A stretch of 64,000 bases of DNA from Deltaproteobacteria bacterium (GTDB lineage Bacteria > Desulfobacterota > Desulfobacteria > Desulfobacterales > SpSt-501): assembly GCA_016219005.1 (NCBI GenBank), contig JACRCN010000087.1:1-64000 (forward strand), given 5' to 3'. The notes beneath the pieces were generated by a model. The model did no database searches, was not told the origin of the DNA, and saw only the letters and a program-made list of their open reading frames with translations. The first letter of the stretch is position 1, and every line of letters starts with the position of its first letter. Positions 8,128 to 15,964 of the stretch are shown in pieces. The position numbers were made by a program, and so were the translations under genes.

Positions 8128-9228
8128 TCAAGCAAAGCGGCGGACGGCTCCGGTCACCCGGTCCTGCGCATCCGGTTGGAGATGCGGCCCCATGGGCAGG
8201 CTGAGAACGGTACTGGCGAGCTGCTCCGTCAAGGGATAAGCGCCGGGCTTGGCCCCGGAATCCGTGTACGCCCGGGAGAGATGGGGCGGAATCGGATAAT
8301 GGATGATGGTTTCAATACCGGCCTGGGTCAGGTGACGCTTCAATTCGTCACGCCGGGGGTGCCGAACGACGAATAGATGCCAGACCGGCTCCGCTTGCGT
8401 CGGCACTTCTGGCAGGATCAGGTGGGGGATTTGCGCGAACGCCTGGAGGTAGCGGTCGGCGGCGGTCTGGCGTCGCCGGTTCCACTCATCCAATCGGGTC
8501 AGCTTTACTCGCAGGAAAGCCGCCTGCAGCGCATCCAGCCTGGCATTGCAGCCTTTGACCTCGTTGTAATACTTGACCTGCGAACCGTAGTTGCGCAGCA
8601 GCCTGACCTGGGCGGCCAGCTCGTCGTCATTCGTCACTACCGCCCCGCCGTCCCCGAGGGCCCCGAGGTTTTTGCCCGGGTAAAAACTGAAGCCCGCGGC
8701 GTCCCCCAAGCCCCCGGCCCGTTGCCCCCGGTAGCGCGCCCCGTGCGCCTGAGCGGCATCTTCGATGACTTTCAAGCCGTGCCGCTGGGCCAGTTGGCGG
8801 ATCGGTTCCATGTCGGCCGGCTGGCCGTAGAGATGCACCGGCATGACGGCGCGTGTCCTCGACGAAATCGCCTTCTCGACCTGGTCCGCCTGGATGGTGT
8901 GCGTCAGCTCGCTGGGCTCGACCGGAACCGGAACGGCGCCGGCCCGCGACACGGCCAGCCACGTGGCAATGAAGGTGTTGGCGGGCACGATCACCTCGTC
9001 GCCCGCTCCGATTCCATACCCTCTCAGGATCAGTTCCAGCGCGTCAAGTCCGTTGCTGACCCCGATGCAGTGCCGTACGCCGCAATACGCGGCGAACTCG
9101 GTTTCGAAGACCTCGACCTCCTGCCCCAGGATGTACCAGCCCGAGGACATGACTCGCCGACCGGCGGCGTCCAATTCCTCTTGCAGCTCACGGTAGGCGG
9201 CTTGAAGATCCAGAAATGGGACTTTCAC
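8128..9228 (-). CDS. DegT/DnrJ/EryC1-type sugar aminotransferase (FdtB-like)
   Basis: A PLP-dependent aminotransferase of about 366 residues. The GTG start at 9228 overlaps the stop of the FdtA-like gene (GTGA), and homology begins immediately with [26 protein letters not shown] near residue 60 binds PLP phosphate, EDAAQAHGA near 160 holds the cofactor-contacting Asp, and the Schiff-base Lys is in [15 protein letters not shown] near 187. With the adjacent 3,4-ketoisomerase it should aminate a dTDP-3-keto-6-deoxyhexose, giving a Fuc3N- or Qui3N-type sugar. The glucose-1-phosphate thymidylyltransferase and 4,6-dehydratase needed upstream of this step are not in the window. Confidence 0.9.
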   Translation of the reverse strand: MKVPFLDLQAAYRELQEELDAAGRRVMSSGWYILGQEVEVFETEFAAYCGVRHCIGVSNGLDALELILRGYGIGAGDEVIVPANTFIATWLAVSRAGAVPVPVEPSELTHTIQADQVEKAISSRTRAVMPVHLYGQPADMEPIRQLAQRHGLKVIEDAAQAHGARYRGQRAGGLGDAAGFSFYPGKNLGALGDGGAVVTNDDELAAQVRLLRNYGSQVKYYNEVKGCNARLDALQAAFLRVKLTRLDEWNRRRQTAADRYLQAFAQIPHLILPEVPTQAEPVWHLFVVRHPRRDELKRHLTQAGIETIIHYPIPPHLSRAYTDSGAKPGAYPLTEQLASTVLSLPMGPHLQPDAQDRVTGAVRRFA

Positions 9229-9665
9229 TTCTGGGTCTCCCGGACGGACCGGATGAAGTCGGGGTAATTCCGGTAGTAATCGGACTCGTCGTAAAATTCG
9301 GACACCATCGCGACGCACACTGAACCGGACGAAAAATTGTCGATCTCCCGCCAGATCATGGGCGGGATGTAGAGCCCATAATACGACCGGTTGAGGTGGA
9401 ATTTCATTTTGTGAAAACCGTCGTCCACCGTGACGTCGAAGCTGCCGGACATGGCGATCAGGAACTGGTGCAGCGCCTTGTGAGAGTGACCGGCGCGCAA
9501 GGCGCCGCCGGGGACATCGTAGAGAAAGTAAACACGCTTGATGTCAAAGGGGATATGGCGCGAATTCTCGATAAATGTAAGGTTGCCCCGCGGGTCGTTG
9601 ATTTTGGGCAGATCGATCAATTTGCACGTTTCAAGCTTGCACGTTTCAGGAGACATGACAGCCAT
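9225..9665 (-). CDS. FdtA/QdtA-like dTDP-sugar 3,4-ketoisomerase
   Basis: A 146-residue cupin of the WxcM/FdtA family. Typical features are [17 protein letters not shown] at the start, [20 protein letters not shown] with the conserved His residues near 60, and [15 protein letters not shown] near 105. These enzymes move the keto group of dTDP-4-keto-6-deoxyglucose from C4 to C3, which prepares it for the aminotransferase encoded directly downstream. The last 4 bases overlap that gene. Whether the product has galacto (FdtA) or gluco (QdtA) configuration cannot be told by eye. The first in-frame codons could be trimmed by a few residues. Confidence 0.88.
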   Translation of the reverse strand: MAVMSPETCKLETCKLIDLPKINDPRGNLTFIENSRHIPFDIKRVYFLYDVPGGALRAGHSHKALHQFLIAMSGSFDVTVDDGFHKMKFHLNRSYYGLYIPPMIWREIDNFSSGSVCVAMVSEFYDESDYYRNYPDFIRSVRETQK

Positions 9666-9716
9666 TCCTCCGTCTCATCGGTTTGACTTCGGCGCAGTCG
9701 GGCTGAACCGGAAGGG

Positions 9717-10562
9717 TCACACGAGTCTCCGGAAAATCGCATTGCAGCCCTCGTTTTGATTTTCACCGGTTTGTTCCATGCGGCGCATGGCGGACCGCGT
9801 GAAGTGTTTTTCGATCAAGGTGTATTGGCGCGCCTGCAGGAACGCCAGGATCTCCTCCGTGTGGGGCTCGTTCAACTCGACCTGAATGGTCAAGGGCGCC
9901 GCGGAAGAGCCGAGCAGCCGGTCCATGCCCCGGAGAATGCGATACTCATTGCCATCCACATCGATTTTGATGTGGTGGGGGGATGCGATGCGGCCGGACT
10001 CCATGAGGCGGTCTATCGTTGTGGCATATTTCAACTCGGCGATTTCCCAGCCTTGGGTATGCAGGGTTGCTCCTGCACCCGCGGAGAACTGACTGTTGGA
10101 GGTGCCGGCGTTGGCAGAGTCATAGTTGAAATGCGAGAACCCCGCTTCGTCATCCAGCGCAACGCTGCATGGAATCACCACATCCTGAAGGTTGTTGCGG
10201 ATCACATTGTCGATCAACCGTGTAAAATTGGCGGCGTGAGGCTCAAAGGCGTAAACTTTCCCATGGGGCCCTGCCTGCCGGGCGGCCAGGATGGTGTAGA
10301 CCCCGATGTTCGCGCCGATGTCATAAACCACCTGGCCGTGTTTCACTTCGGTCGTGATCCACGCGAAGGTCCTGGGTTCCTTGGAAAACAGCTTGAGGCA
10401 GCGGTTGAATTCCCGCACGGTTTCGCATCGGAAGCGATACGCGGAAGAACCGTCGGTGATCTCGATATCACGGACCAAGGGCTGTCTCAGCGTCAGCAGC
10501 CACCGGTGAAACTTGCGCAGGTAACGGTGCGGCGGCCAGGACTTGGCATCGGAACGAATCAT
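9717..10562 (-). CDS. FkbM-family methyltransferase
   Basis: A 281-residue SAM-dependent methyltransferase and the first gene of the minus-strand glycan operon. VYDIGANIGVYTILAARQAG near residue 88 is the SAM site, VYAFEPHAANFTRL near 113 is the FkbM acidic motif, and HIKIDVDGNEYRILRGM near 215 is the family hallmark. ATG 10562 has GGAAGG 8 bases upstream; an earlier GTG at 10571 is less likely. FkbM proteins in polysaccharide loci usually O-methylate sugars. Confidence 0.88.
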   Translation of the reverse strand: MIRSDAKSWPPHRYLRKFHRWLLTLRQPLVRDIEITDGSSAYRFRCETVREFNRCLKLFSKEPRTFAWITTEVKHGQVVYDIGANIGVYTILAARQAGPHGKVYAFEPHAANFTRLIDNVIRNNLQDVVIPCSVALDDEAGFSHFNYDSANAGTSNSQFSAGAGATLHTQGWEIAELKYATTIDRLMESGRIASPHHIKIDVDGNEYRILRGMDRLLGSSAAPLTIQVELNEPHTEEILAFLQARQYTLIEKHFTRSAMRRMEQTGENQNEGCNAIFRRLV

Positions 10563-10947
10563 GGAGTGCACCTTCCGGATCGGTTAAAATGCGAGGTTTT
10601 TCTTCACCGCATTTGCAATGCGTCCTCAGCCCAATCGGGCGGTCATTGCTATCGTGAATGCGCACGAAAGTCAAGGCTGAAGCCTTTCCTGTTTTCAAGT
10701 TGAGCCAATACTTTCGGCTGGTTATGGGCAGGGACACTCTTGCAGGAGATCAGTTGGGCAGGGCAGTCTAGCGCCCGTTCGGAGCTTGTCGCCGTAGCGG
10801 AGTCCTCAGCGGCATGGAAGGTGCGCTTGACAGCAGAACCCAAAATAAGCTATATAACCGTTTTTTTGAGAAATTACTCCGTTCGCGGCGGGCGTGGTTC
10901 AGACCGGACGCGGCGGGGCGATCGATCCTTCGGAGGCGTTCCGGTAC
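10563..10947. other. Divergent intergenic region (385 bases)
   Basis: This region separates the minus-strand glycan operon from the plus-strand surface-carbohydrate genes. It holds one clear plus-strand promoter (10827-10856). A minus-strand frame at 10468-10737 overlaps fkbM antisense and is not convincing as a gene. No RNA gene was recognised. Confidence 0.5.
10827..10856 (+). promoter_or_regulatory. Sigma70-type promoter for the tandem surface-carbohydrate genes
   Basis: A perfect TTGACA (10827-10832) and TATATA (10851-10856) are separated by 18 bases. They lie about 90 bases before the ATG of the first tandem gene. Confidence 0.65.
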
Positions 10948-12354
10948 ATGTCGGTTGCAAAGCCATTGTTGTTGATCCCGGTGGAAAATCAAGTGCGCGA
11001 GCTCGACCCGAAGCTGCTGCTCGCGTGCATTGCCGCGCGCAGGGGGTATTCCTCGATCATCGGCTCCCGGCGCGAGATGGAAATGCTCATCGACCAGTTC
11101 CCGCGCAGCATCTATCTGTCCAAAAGCATGACGATCAGGAGCCTGCTGTTTTTCTGGGCCGCCTCCAAGTACGGCCACGACATCATCACCTGGGACGAGG
11201 AGGCGCTGGTGCACCTGCCGCCGGAGACCTACTTCTCGCGGCGGCTTCATCCCGCAGCCATTCGCCATGTCAGCCACCTGTTCGCCTGGGGCGAAGAGAA
11301 CGCCGAGCTCTGGCGCCAGTATCCCGCACTGCCCAGGCAGACCCCGATCCACGTCACCGGCAACCCCCGGGGAGACCTGCTGCGGCGCGAACTGCATGCG
11401 TATTATGCCGCCGAGATGGACGCTATCCGGAGGGAATACGGGGACTTCATCCTCGTCAACACCAATTTCAACCACGTCAACGCATTCGGCCCGGACATGA
11501 ACCTGTTCCAACCGGTGAAGAAGGCCGGTCGGAAGCCCCGCTTCGGGCGGGCCGCCCGGGGCATGCGCCGGGACTATGCCGAGGGGCTGAGGGACCACAA
11601 GCTGGCCGTGTTTGCGGATTTCCAGCGCATGCTCCCTGAGCTGGAGCGGAGCTTCCCGGGCCACACCATCGTCGTCCGCCCCCACCCCACCGAGAGCCAT
11701 GACGTCTACCGCGAGATCGCCGCGCGCTGCCAAAGGGTGCGGGTCACCAACGAAGGCAACGTGGTGCCTTGGCTGCTGTGTGCCAAGGCGCTCGTACACA
11801 ACGGCTGCACCACGGGGGTGGAGGCCTTCGTGATGCGGATTCCCGCGGTGAGCTTTCGGGCCACCGTAAACGAGGTTTACGACAGCGGCTTCTACCGCCT
11901 GCCCAACGCGCTCAGCCATCAGTGCTTCACGTTCGAAGCGCTGCGCGAAACACTGCGGCAGATCCTGGAGGGAACCCTCGGCGCCCCGGACAGTGATGGC
12001 CTGCGTCGGATCCTGCAGCAGCACCTGGCGGGCCAGGACGGGCCCCTGGCCTGCGAGCGCGTGGTGGACGTGCTGGATGAAATTGCGACCGACCAGTCCA
12101 ATTCAGCCGCGCCCGGCCTGCCACGCCGCTTCGAGTGCTGGGCAATCACCAAAGGGCTGGGCCTGCTCAGGCGCATCAAGTCCAGGCTGCCGGGCTCTCA
12201 CAACCGGCCCGAGTTCCAGCGCCATCGATACCCCGGCATCCCGATCGAGGAGTTTCAAAGCCGGCTGACCCGCTTTCAGCACCTGCTGGGCGATCGCACG
12301 CGACTGGAGGTGGAGCCGGTCACGGCCACCCTCTATCGCCTGCGTGTTGCATAA
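10948..12354 (+). CDS. Surface carbohydrate biosynthesis protein, tandem copy 1
   Basis: About 468 residues, belonging to a family seen in capsule and O-antigen loci and annotated as surface carbohydrate biosynthesis protein. The fold is probably GT-B-like, related to CDP-glycerol glycerophosphotransferases. Landmarks are IPVENQVRELDPKLLLACIA near residue 10, TWDEEALVHLP near 83, VTGNPRGDLLR near 137, VNTNFNHVNAF near 170, VVRPHPTESHD near 240 and HNGCTTGVEAF near 285. The last two resemble the nucleotide-binding half of GT-B enzymes. ATG 10948 follows a GGAGG, whereas an upstream GTG-type start at 10894 lacks homology. The biochemical role is unknown. Strongly similar to the next gene throughout. 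Confidence 0.78.
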   Translation: MSVAKPLLLIPVENQVRELDPKLLLACIAARRGYSSIIGSRREMEMLIDQFPRSIYLSKSMTIRSLLFFWAASKYGHDIITWDEEALVHLPPETYFSRRLHPAAIRHVSHLFAWGEENAELWRQYPALPRQTPIHVTGNPRGDLLRRELHAYYAAEMDAIRREYGDFILVNTNFNHVNAFGPDMNLFQPVKKAGRKPRFGRAARGMRRDYAEGLRDHKLAVFADFQRMLPELERSFPGHTIVVRPHPTESHDVYREIAARCQRVRVTNEGNVVPWLLCAKALVHNGCTTGVEAFVMRIPAVSFRATVNEVYDSGFYRLPNALSHQCFTFEALRETLRQILEGTLGAPDSDGLRRILQQHLAGQDGPLACERVVDVLDEIATDQSNSAAPGLPRRFECWAITKGLGLLRRIKSRLPGSHNRPEFQRHRYPGIPIEEFQSRLTRFQHLLGDRTRLEVEPVTATLYRLRVA

Positions 12355-12372
12355 ACCGTCAGGAACACCGCG

Positions 12373-13776
12373 ATGACCCATAGAGCACCGCTCATCATCC
12401 CCGTTGAAAATCAGGTGCGCGAGCTGGACCCCAAGCTGCTGCTGGCGTGCATCGCTGCCCGGAGGGGATTTACCTCCATCATCGGATCCCACCGCGAGAT
12501 CGATTTCCAGATCGCCTCCTTTGCCCGCGGGCTGTACCTGAACAAGAGCATGACCGAGCGCAACCTCAAGATGTTTCAGATCATGCGCCGCTTCGGGCAT
12601 GAGATTCTCACCTGGGACGAGGAAGCCCTGGTGCACCTGCCGTCTGAGATCTACTACTCGCGGCGACTTTCGCCGGTAGCGATCCGGTTCATCGCGCACC
12701 TGTTTGCCTGGGGCGAGGACAATGCCGACCTCTGGCGCCACTATCCGCATATCCCCCCGGAGCTTCCGATTCACGTCACCGGCAATCCACGCAACGACAT
12801 GCTGCGGCCCGAGTTGCACGGTTTCTACGCGGAGGAAGTCCGCTCCATCCGGGAAACATACGGCGACTTTGTCCTGATCAACACGAACTTCAACCACATC
12901 AATGCCTTTTTCCCGGCCCAGAACCTGTTCAAGCCGGTGAAGCACCCCGGAGAGCCGCCCCAGTTCGGCAAGGCCGGAGTCGGCATGACGCTCCCATATG
13001 CCGAGGGCCTGAGAGACCACAAGCAAGCCATTTTCCACGCCTTTCAAAGCCTGATTCCGGAACTGGCCCGCGCGTTCCCGCAGCTTTCCATCGTGGTCCG
13101 GCCGCACCCGACCGAGGGCCAGGATGTTTACCACCGCATCGCCGCCGGCCAGGCCCGCATCCATGTGACCAACGCAGGCAACGTGGTTCCCTGGCTGCTT
13201 GCCGCCCGGGCGCTGATCCACAACGGCTGCACCACCGGCGTTGAAGCGTATGTGATGCGGATTCCTGCCATCACCTACCGGGCAGTGGTCAACGAAGCCT
13301 ATGACAGCGGATTTTACATCCTGCCGAACCGGCTCAGCCATCAGGCGTTTGATCGCGACCAGCTGTTTGGGTTGCTGGAGGCCGTGTTAAACGGCACGCT
13401 CGGCCCCGCCGCCGGCGCCGACCTCAACGCGGTCGTCATGCGGTATCTCGCCGCCATGGATGGCCCGCTGGCGTGCGAGCGGATGGTGGGGGTGCTCGAG
13501 GACATTGTGATCCGCCGGCCGGAGATCCCCAAGCCGCCGCTATCCGATCGGCTGATTGGGATGACGTTCTCGGGCAGCCGGCGGATGCTGAAACATATAA
13601 AATCCTTCCTGCCCGGATCGCATGCGCCGCCGGAATTCCACCGGCACCGGTATCCGGGCGTCTCGCTGGAGCAACTGCGATCGAAGATCCAGCGGTTCCA
13701 GGATATCCTCGGTGACGACACACCGATTCGCGCCGAACAGCTGTCCCAAAAAATCTTCCGCATCCGCGCGGCGTGA
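12373..13776 (+). CDS. Surface carbohydrate biosynthesis protein, tandem copy 2
   Basis: A 467-residue paralogue of the gene just upstream, starting 18 bases after it. The same landmarks occur in the same order and spacing: IPVENQVRELDPKLLLACIA, TWDEEALVHLP, VTGNPRNDMLR, INTNFNHINAF, VVRPHPTEGQD, HNGCTTGVEAY. Both proteins also share a C-terminal module ending in PEFHRHRYPG-type residues and a final RIRAA/RLRVA. Differences are spread along the length, so this is an old duplication kept by selection, probably with two related substrates or as a hetero-oligomer. No signal peptide or membrane segment is seen. Confidence 0.78.
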   Translation: MTHRAPLIIPVENQVRELDPKLLLACIAARRGFTSIIGSHREIDFQIASFARGLYLNKSMTERNLKMFQIMRRFGHEILTWDEEALVHLPSEIYYSRRLSPVAIRFIAHLFAWGEDNADLWRHYPHIPPELPIHVTGNPRNDMLRPELHGFYAEEVRSIRETYGDFVLINTNFNHINAFFPAQNLFKPVKHPGEPPQFGKAGVGMTLPYAEGLRDHKQAIFHAFQSLIPELARAFPQLSIVVRPHPTEGQDVYHRIAAGQARIHVTNAGNVVPWLLAARALIHNGCTTGVEAYVMRIPAITYRAVVNEAYDSGFYILPNRLSHQAFDRDQLFGLLEAVLNGTLGPAAGADLNAVVMRYLAAMDGPLACERMVGVLEDIVIRRPEIPKPPLSDRLIGMTFSGSRRMLKHIKSFLPGSHAPPEFHRHRYPGVSLEQLRSKIQRFQDILGDDTPIRAEQLSQKIFRIRAA

Positions 13777-13878
13777 GCCCCGGACGCCAGCGTGGACCCT
13801 GCCGCCGGCCAGCGCGCCTGCGAGTGCCGGAAGGCATGTTTGATTTGGTTTTCAACGGGTTGCGGGATGTGATTCCGC

Positions 13879-13907
13879 TTGACACCGATTAGCGTATACC
13901 CTATTAT
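13879..13907 (+). promoter_or_regulatory. Strong sigma70-type promoter for the sulfotransferase gene
   Basis: TTGACA (13879-13884) and TATTAT (13902-13907) are separated by exactly 17 bases. They are 115 bases upstream of the sulfotransferase ATG. The gap 13777-14022 holds nothing else that is recognisable. Confidence 0.7.
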
Positions 13908-14022
13908 CCCCCGCTGGCTTTGGGCACACACATAGAGCCACGACCGGCCGGCATCGCAAAAAAAAAACGCGTGGCCATACGCCGCCGTCATTCAACGACT
14001 TATAGAACACAAGAAGGTCAGC

Positions 14023-14877
14023 ATGAAAATCTGTATTTTCGGCCTCGGCAAATCGGGAACCACCGCGCTGCTCTTCAAGGTCGCCGGAGGGCTGCCGAAC
14101 TGCGCGGCGTTTTCCGGGGGCAAACCCGGCAAATATGTCGGTGAATACAAGAACGCGGTCTACAAGCACACCTACAACGAACGCAAGGGCAAGAACTTCG
14201 AGCTGTTCAAGGAGCACTTTGCCCGGGAGCAGTATGACCGATACGTCTGGATGGCGCGCGACCCGCGGGATGCGGCCATCAGCCGGATGCTCTACCGCTG
14301 GCACCGCGGCATCTTGGGCAGCAAGAAGCAATACCAAGCGCATGTGGATCTGGTGCTGAAAAAAGAAAAGCATCCGTCCTCCGTGCCCTTTGTTGAAATC
14401 TGCCGTTACGCCGGGCACAACGACTGGCCCATGACCGCCGGGCAGGTCATCGAGAAGGAAAGCAAGCGCTATGGCCGGATGGCGGACTTTGTCCGCGGCT
14501 TGGGCAGCGACTGGTTCCTTTTCAAGTACGAAAACATGATCGACGGCGAATTCGAAGCCCTGAACCAATACCTGGGCTTTACGGTCCAGCACGAAGAGGA
14601 AGTGCCCAAGGCTTACGGCAAAGTGGTCCGGAAGAAGAAATACGGGGACTGGCGCCAGTGGTTCACGGAGGAGGATGTCAGGCTCTTCAAGCCGGCGTTC
14701 GCACCCTACATGGAAGTCATGGGGTACAACACAGACGACTGGAAACTCGACCCGAACCCGGTGATCGAACCCCAGTATTCCTCCGAATACATGCAAAGCC
14801 TTCCCGGCCGGGTCACGCGGGGTACGATCCTGCGGTACATCGACCGCCTGGTCCAGATGCTCTTCAAACGCGGCTGA
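14023..14877 (+). CDS. PAPS-dependent carbohydrate sulfotransferase-like protein
   Basis: 284 residues. The N-terminal MKICIFGLGKSGTTALLFK is the P-loop-like 5'-phosphosulfate-binding loop of sulfotransferases, and WMARDPRDAAISRMLYR near residue 75 is the 3'-phosphate-binding motif (RDPRD..S). FKYENMIDG near residue 165 matches the conserved YE(D/N) region. The protein is basic and has no signal peptide. It should transfer sulfate from PAPS to a sugar or lipid acceptor; the adjacent glycan genes suggest a sulfated surface polysaccharide. It has its own promoter. No sulfotransferase partner gene (cysDNC) is present here. Confidence 0.8.
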   Translation: MKICIFGLGKSGTTALLFKVAGGLPNCAAFSGGKPGKYVGEYKNAVYKHTYNERKGKNFELFKEHFAREQYDRYVWMARDPRDAAISRMLYRWHRGILGSKKQYQAHVDLVLKKEKHPSSVPFVEICRYAGHNDWPMTAGQVIEKESKRYGRMADFVRGLGSDWFLFKYENMIDGEFEALNQYLGFTVQHEEEVPKAYGKVVRKKKYGDWRQWFTEEDVRLFKPAFAPYMEVMGYNTDDWKLDPNPVIEPQYSSEYMQSLPGRVTRGTILRYIDRLVQMLFKRG

Positions 14878-14947
14878 TCCGGTCGTGGGCTCCAAAAGCA
14901 GCCGGCTTGCGTCCGGCAAGCATGAACGCAGCGGGTGGGGGTACGGC

Positions 14948-14969
14948 ACGGCAGCCGCCGTTTGTTTTT
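14948..14969 (+). terminator. Possible weak terminator after the sulfotransferase gene
   Basis: A short hairpin, ACGGC-AGCC-GCCGT (14948-14961), is followed by TTTGTTTTT. The stem is only 5 bp, so this is tentative. Confidence 0.35.
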
Positions 14970-15018
14970 AAGCCTTCCTCTCTCGATTTCCGGCAGCGGA
15001 AAAACCTTGCCGGCATTT

Positions 15019-15960
15019 TCATTTCAGATGGATTTCTTTCAGCCGAAGATCCATCCGTCCGATGAGGGGCAGCTCGCAGCTCGCCATCAGCGGCAGCCGC
15101 CCGTCCGGGCTGACATGCAGGAGCATGCCGTCCTCGAAAAAATCTTCGACGTCCCCGCGGTAGGTGCCCAGCGGCTTCGATTCGATCCGGATTCTCCGTG
15201 CCGGCATCGCGCCTGAGCATCTCTTTTCACCGGCGGGTGCCTTCTCCAGGAAATCAACGCTGACCGTCTCGGCGGCCCCCGGATTAAAACTCACGCGGTG
15301 AAGATGCCGTTTGTGAAATACGCACATGGACGGCGCGCCCTCCTTTTCCGTGACCGGGGTCGCCGACAGAAAGTAAATCAGGATCGAAGCCTCCAAGATC
15401 CGAGGGCAGCTCGGTGCTGCCGGCCCATAGGGGTAGAAATGCTCTCCGAGCTTGGTCCAGGATTCCGGCGACCGTGCGGCCTCGGCGGGTGATGCCGGTT
15501 CGCGCTGGCGCCGGAAAACTCCCTCCCGGGTGAACCAGAACAACTGGTGATAGTCGTTCCCTCCTGAACGCGTGCGGACGCGGAAAAGCGGTGTGCCGTC
15601 CCGGGGGTCGAACCAAACGTGGCTTTCAATCCGCACCGGCGGCCGGCCCAGGATCCCCATCACGGTGGTGACGGAAAGCTTCAACAGCTCCGGCCCCGAA
15701 GGGCTGAACGGAACCCCCTTGGGGCCCGGCAGGAACCGCGCCCGCTCCGCCGCGGCGGGAAGGGTGGCGATCCGCACCTCCGTGGTGATGCGGTTTCCCA
15801 ACCGTTCCGCCTGCAGAGCAAAGAACGTCCACGGCACCCGCCCGGGATCGGCGGCCGGCTGCGCCTGCACCGCCGGGGCGAGCACCGTCAACAGAACCGC
15901 AACGAGCAGCCCCGGTCTGAAGCGCCGCCCGGATGCGGATGAAGTCTTCCATGCCATCGG
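15019..15960 (-). CDS. Exported protein of unknown function
   Basis: About 313 residues. A basic N-terminus and a hydrophobic stretch (GLLVAVLLTVLAPAVQAQ) form a Sec signal peptide with an AQA-type cleavage site near residue 38. The mature part is rich in short beta-type segments such as RIESHVWFDPRDGTPLFRVRTR and RRIRIESKPLGTYRGD. This recalls periplasmic DUF3108-like barrel proteins, but I cannot place it firmly. ATG 15960 is preferred over a TTG at 15984, which overlaps the upstream gene. It lies 4 bases after the dikinase-like gene, so the two are probably co-transcribed. Confidence 0.65.
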   Translation of the reverse strand, partial: PMAWKTSSASGRRFRPGLLVAVLLTVLAPAVQAQPAADPGRVPWTFFALQAERLGNRITTEVRIATLPAAAERARFLPGPKGVPFSPSGPELLKLSVTTVMGILGRPPVRIESHVWFDPRDGTPLFRVRTRSGGNDYHQLFWFTREGVFRRQREPASPAEAARSPESWTKLGEHFYPYGPAAPSCPRILEASILIYFLSATPVTEKEGAPSMCVFHKRHLHRVSFNPGAAETVSVDFLEKAPAGEKRCSGAMPARRIRIESKPLGTYRGDVEDFFEDGMLLHVSPDGRLPLMASCELPLIGRMDLRLKEIHLK

Positions 15961-15964
15961 ATCG

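Noticed and set aside
10468..10737. Small minus-strand frame upstream of fkbM
   Set aside because: It overlaps the start of fkbM in another frame, has no ribosome binding site and no protein-like motif.
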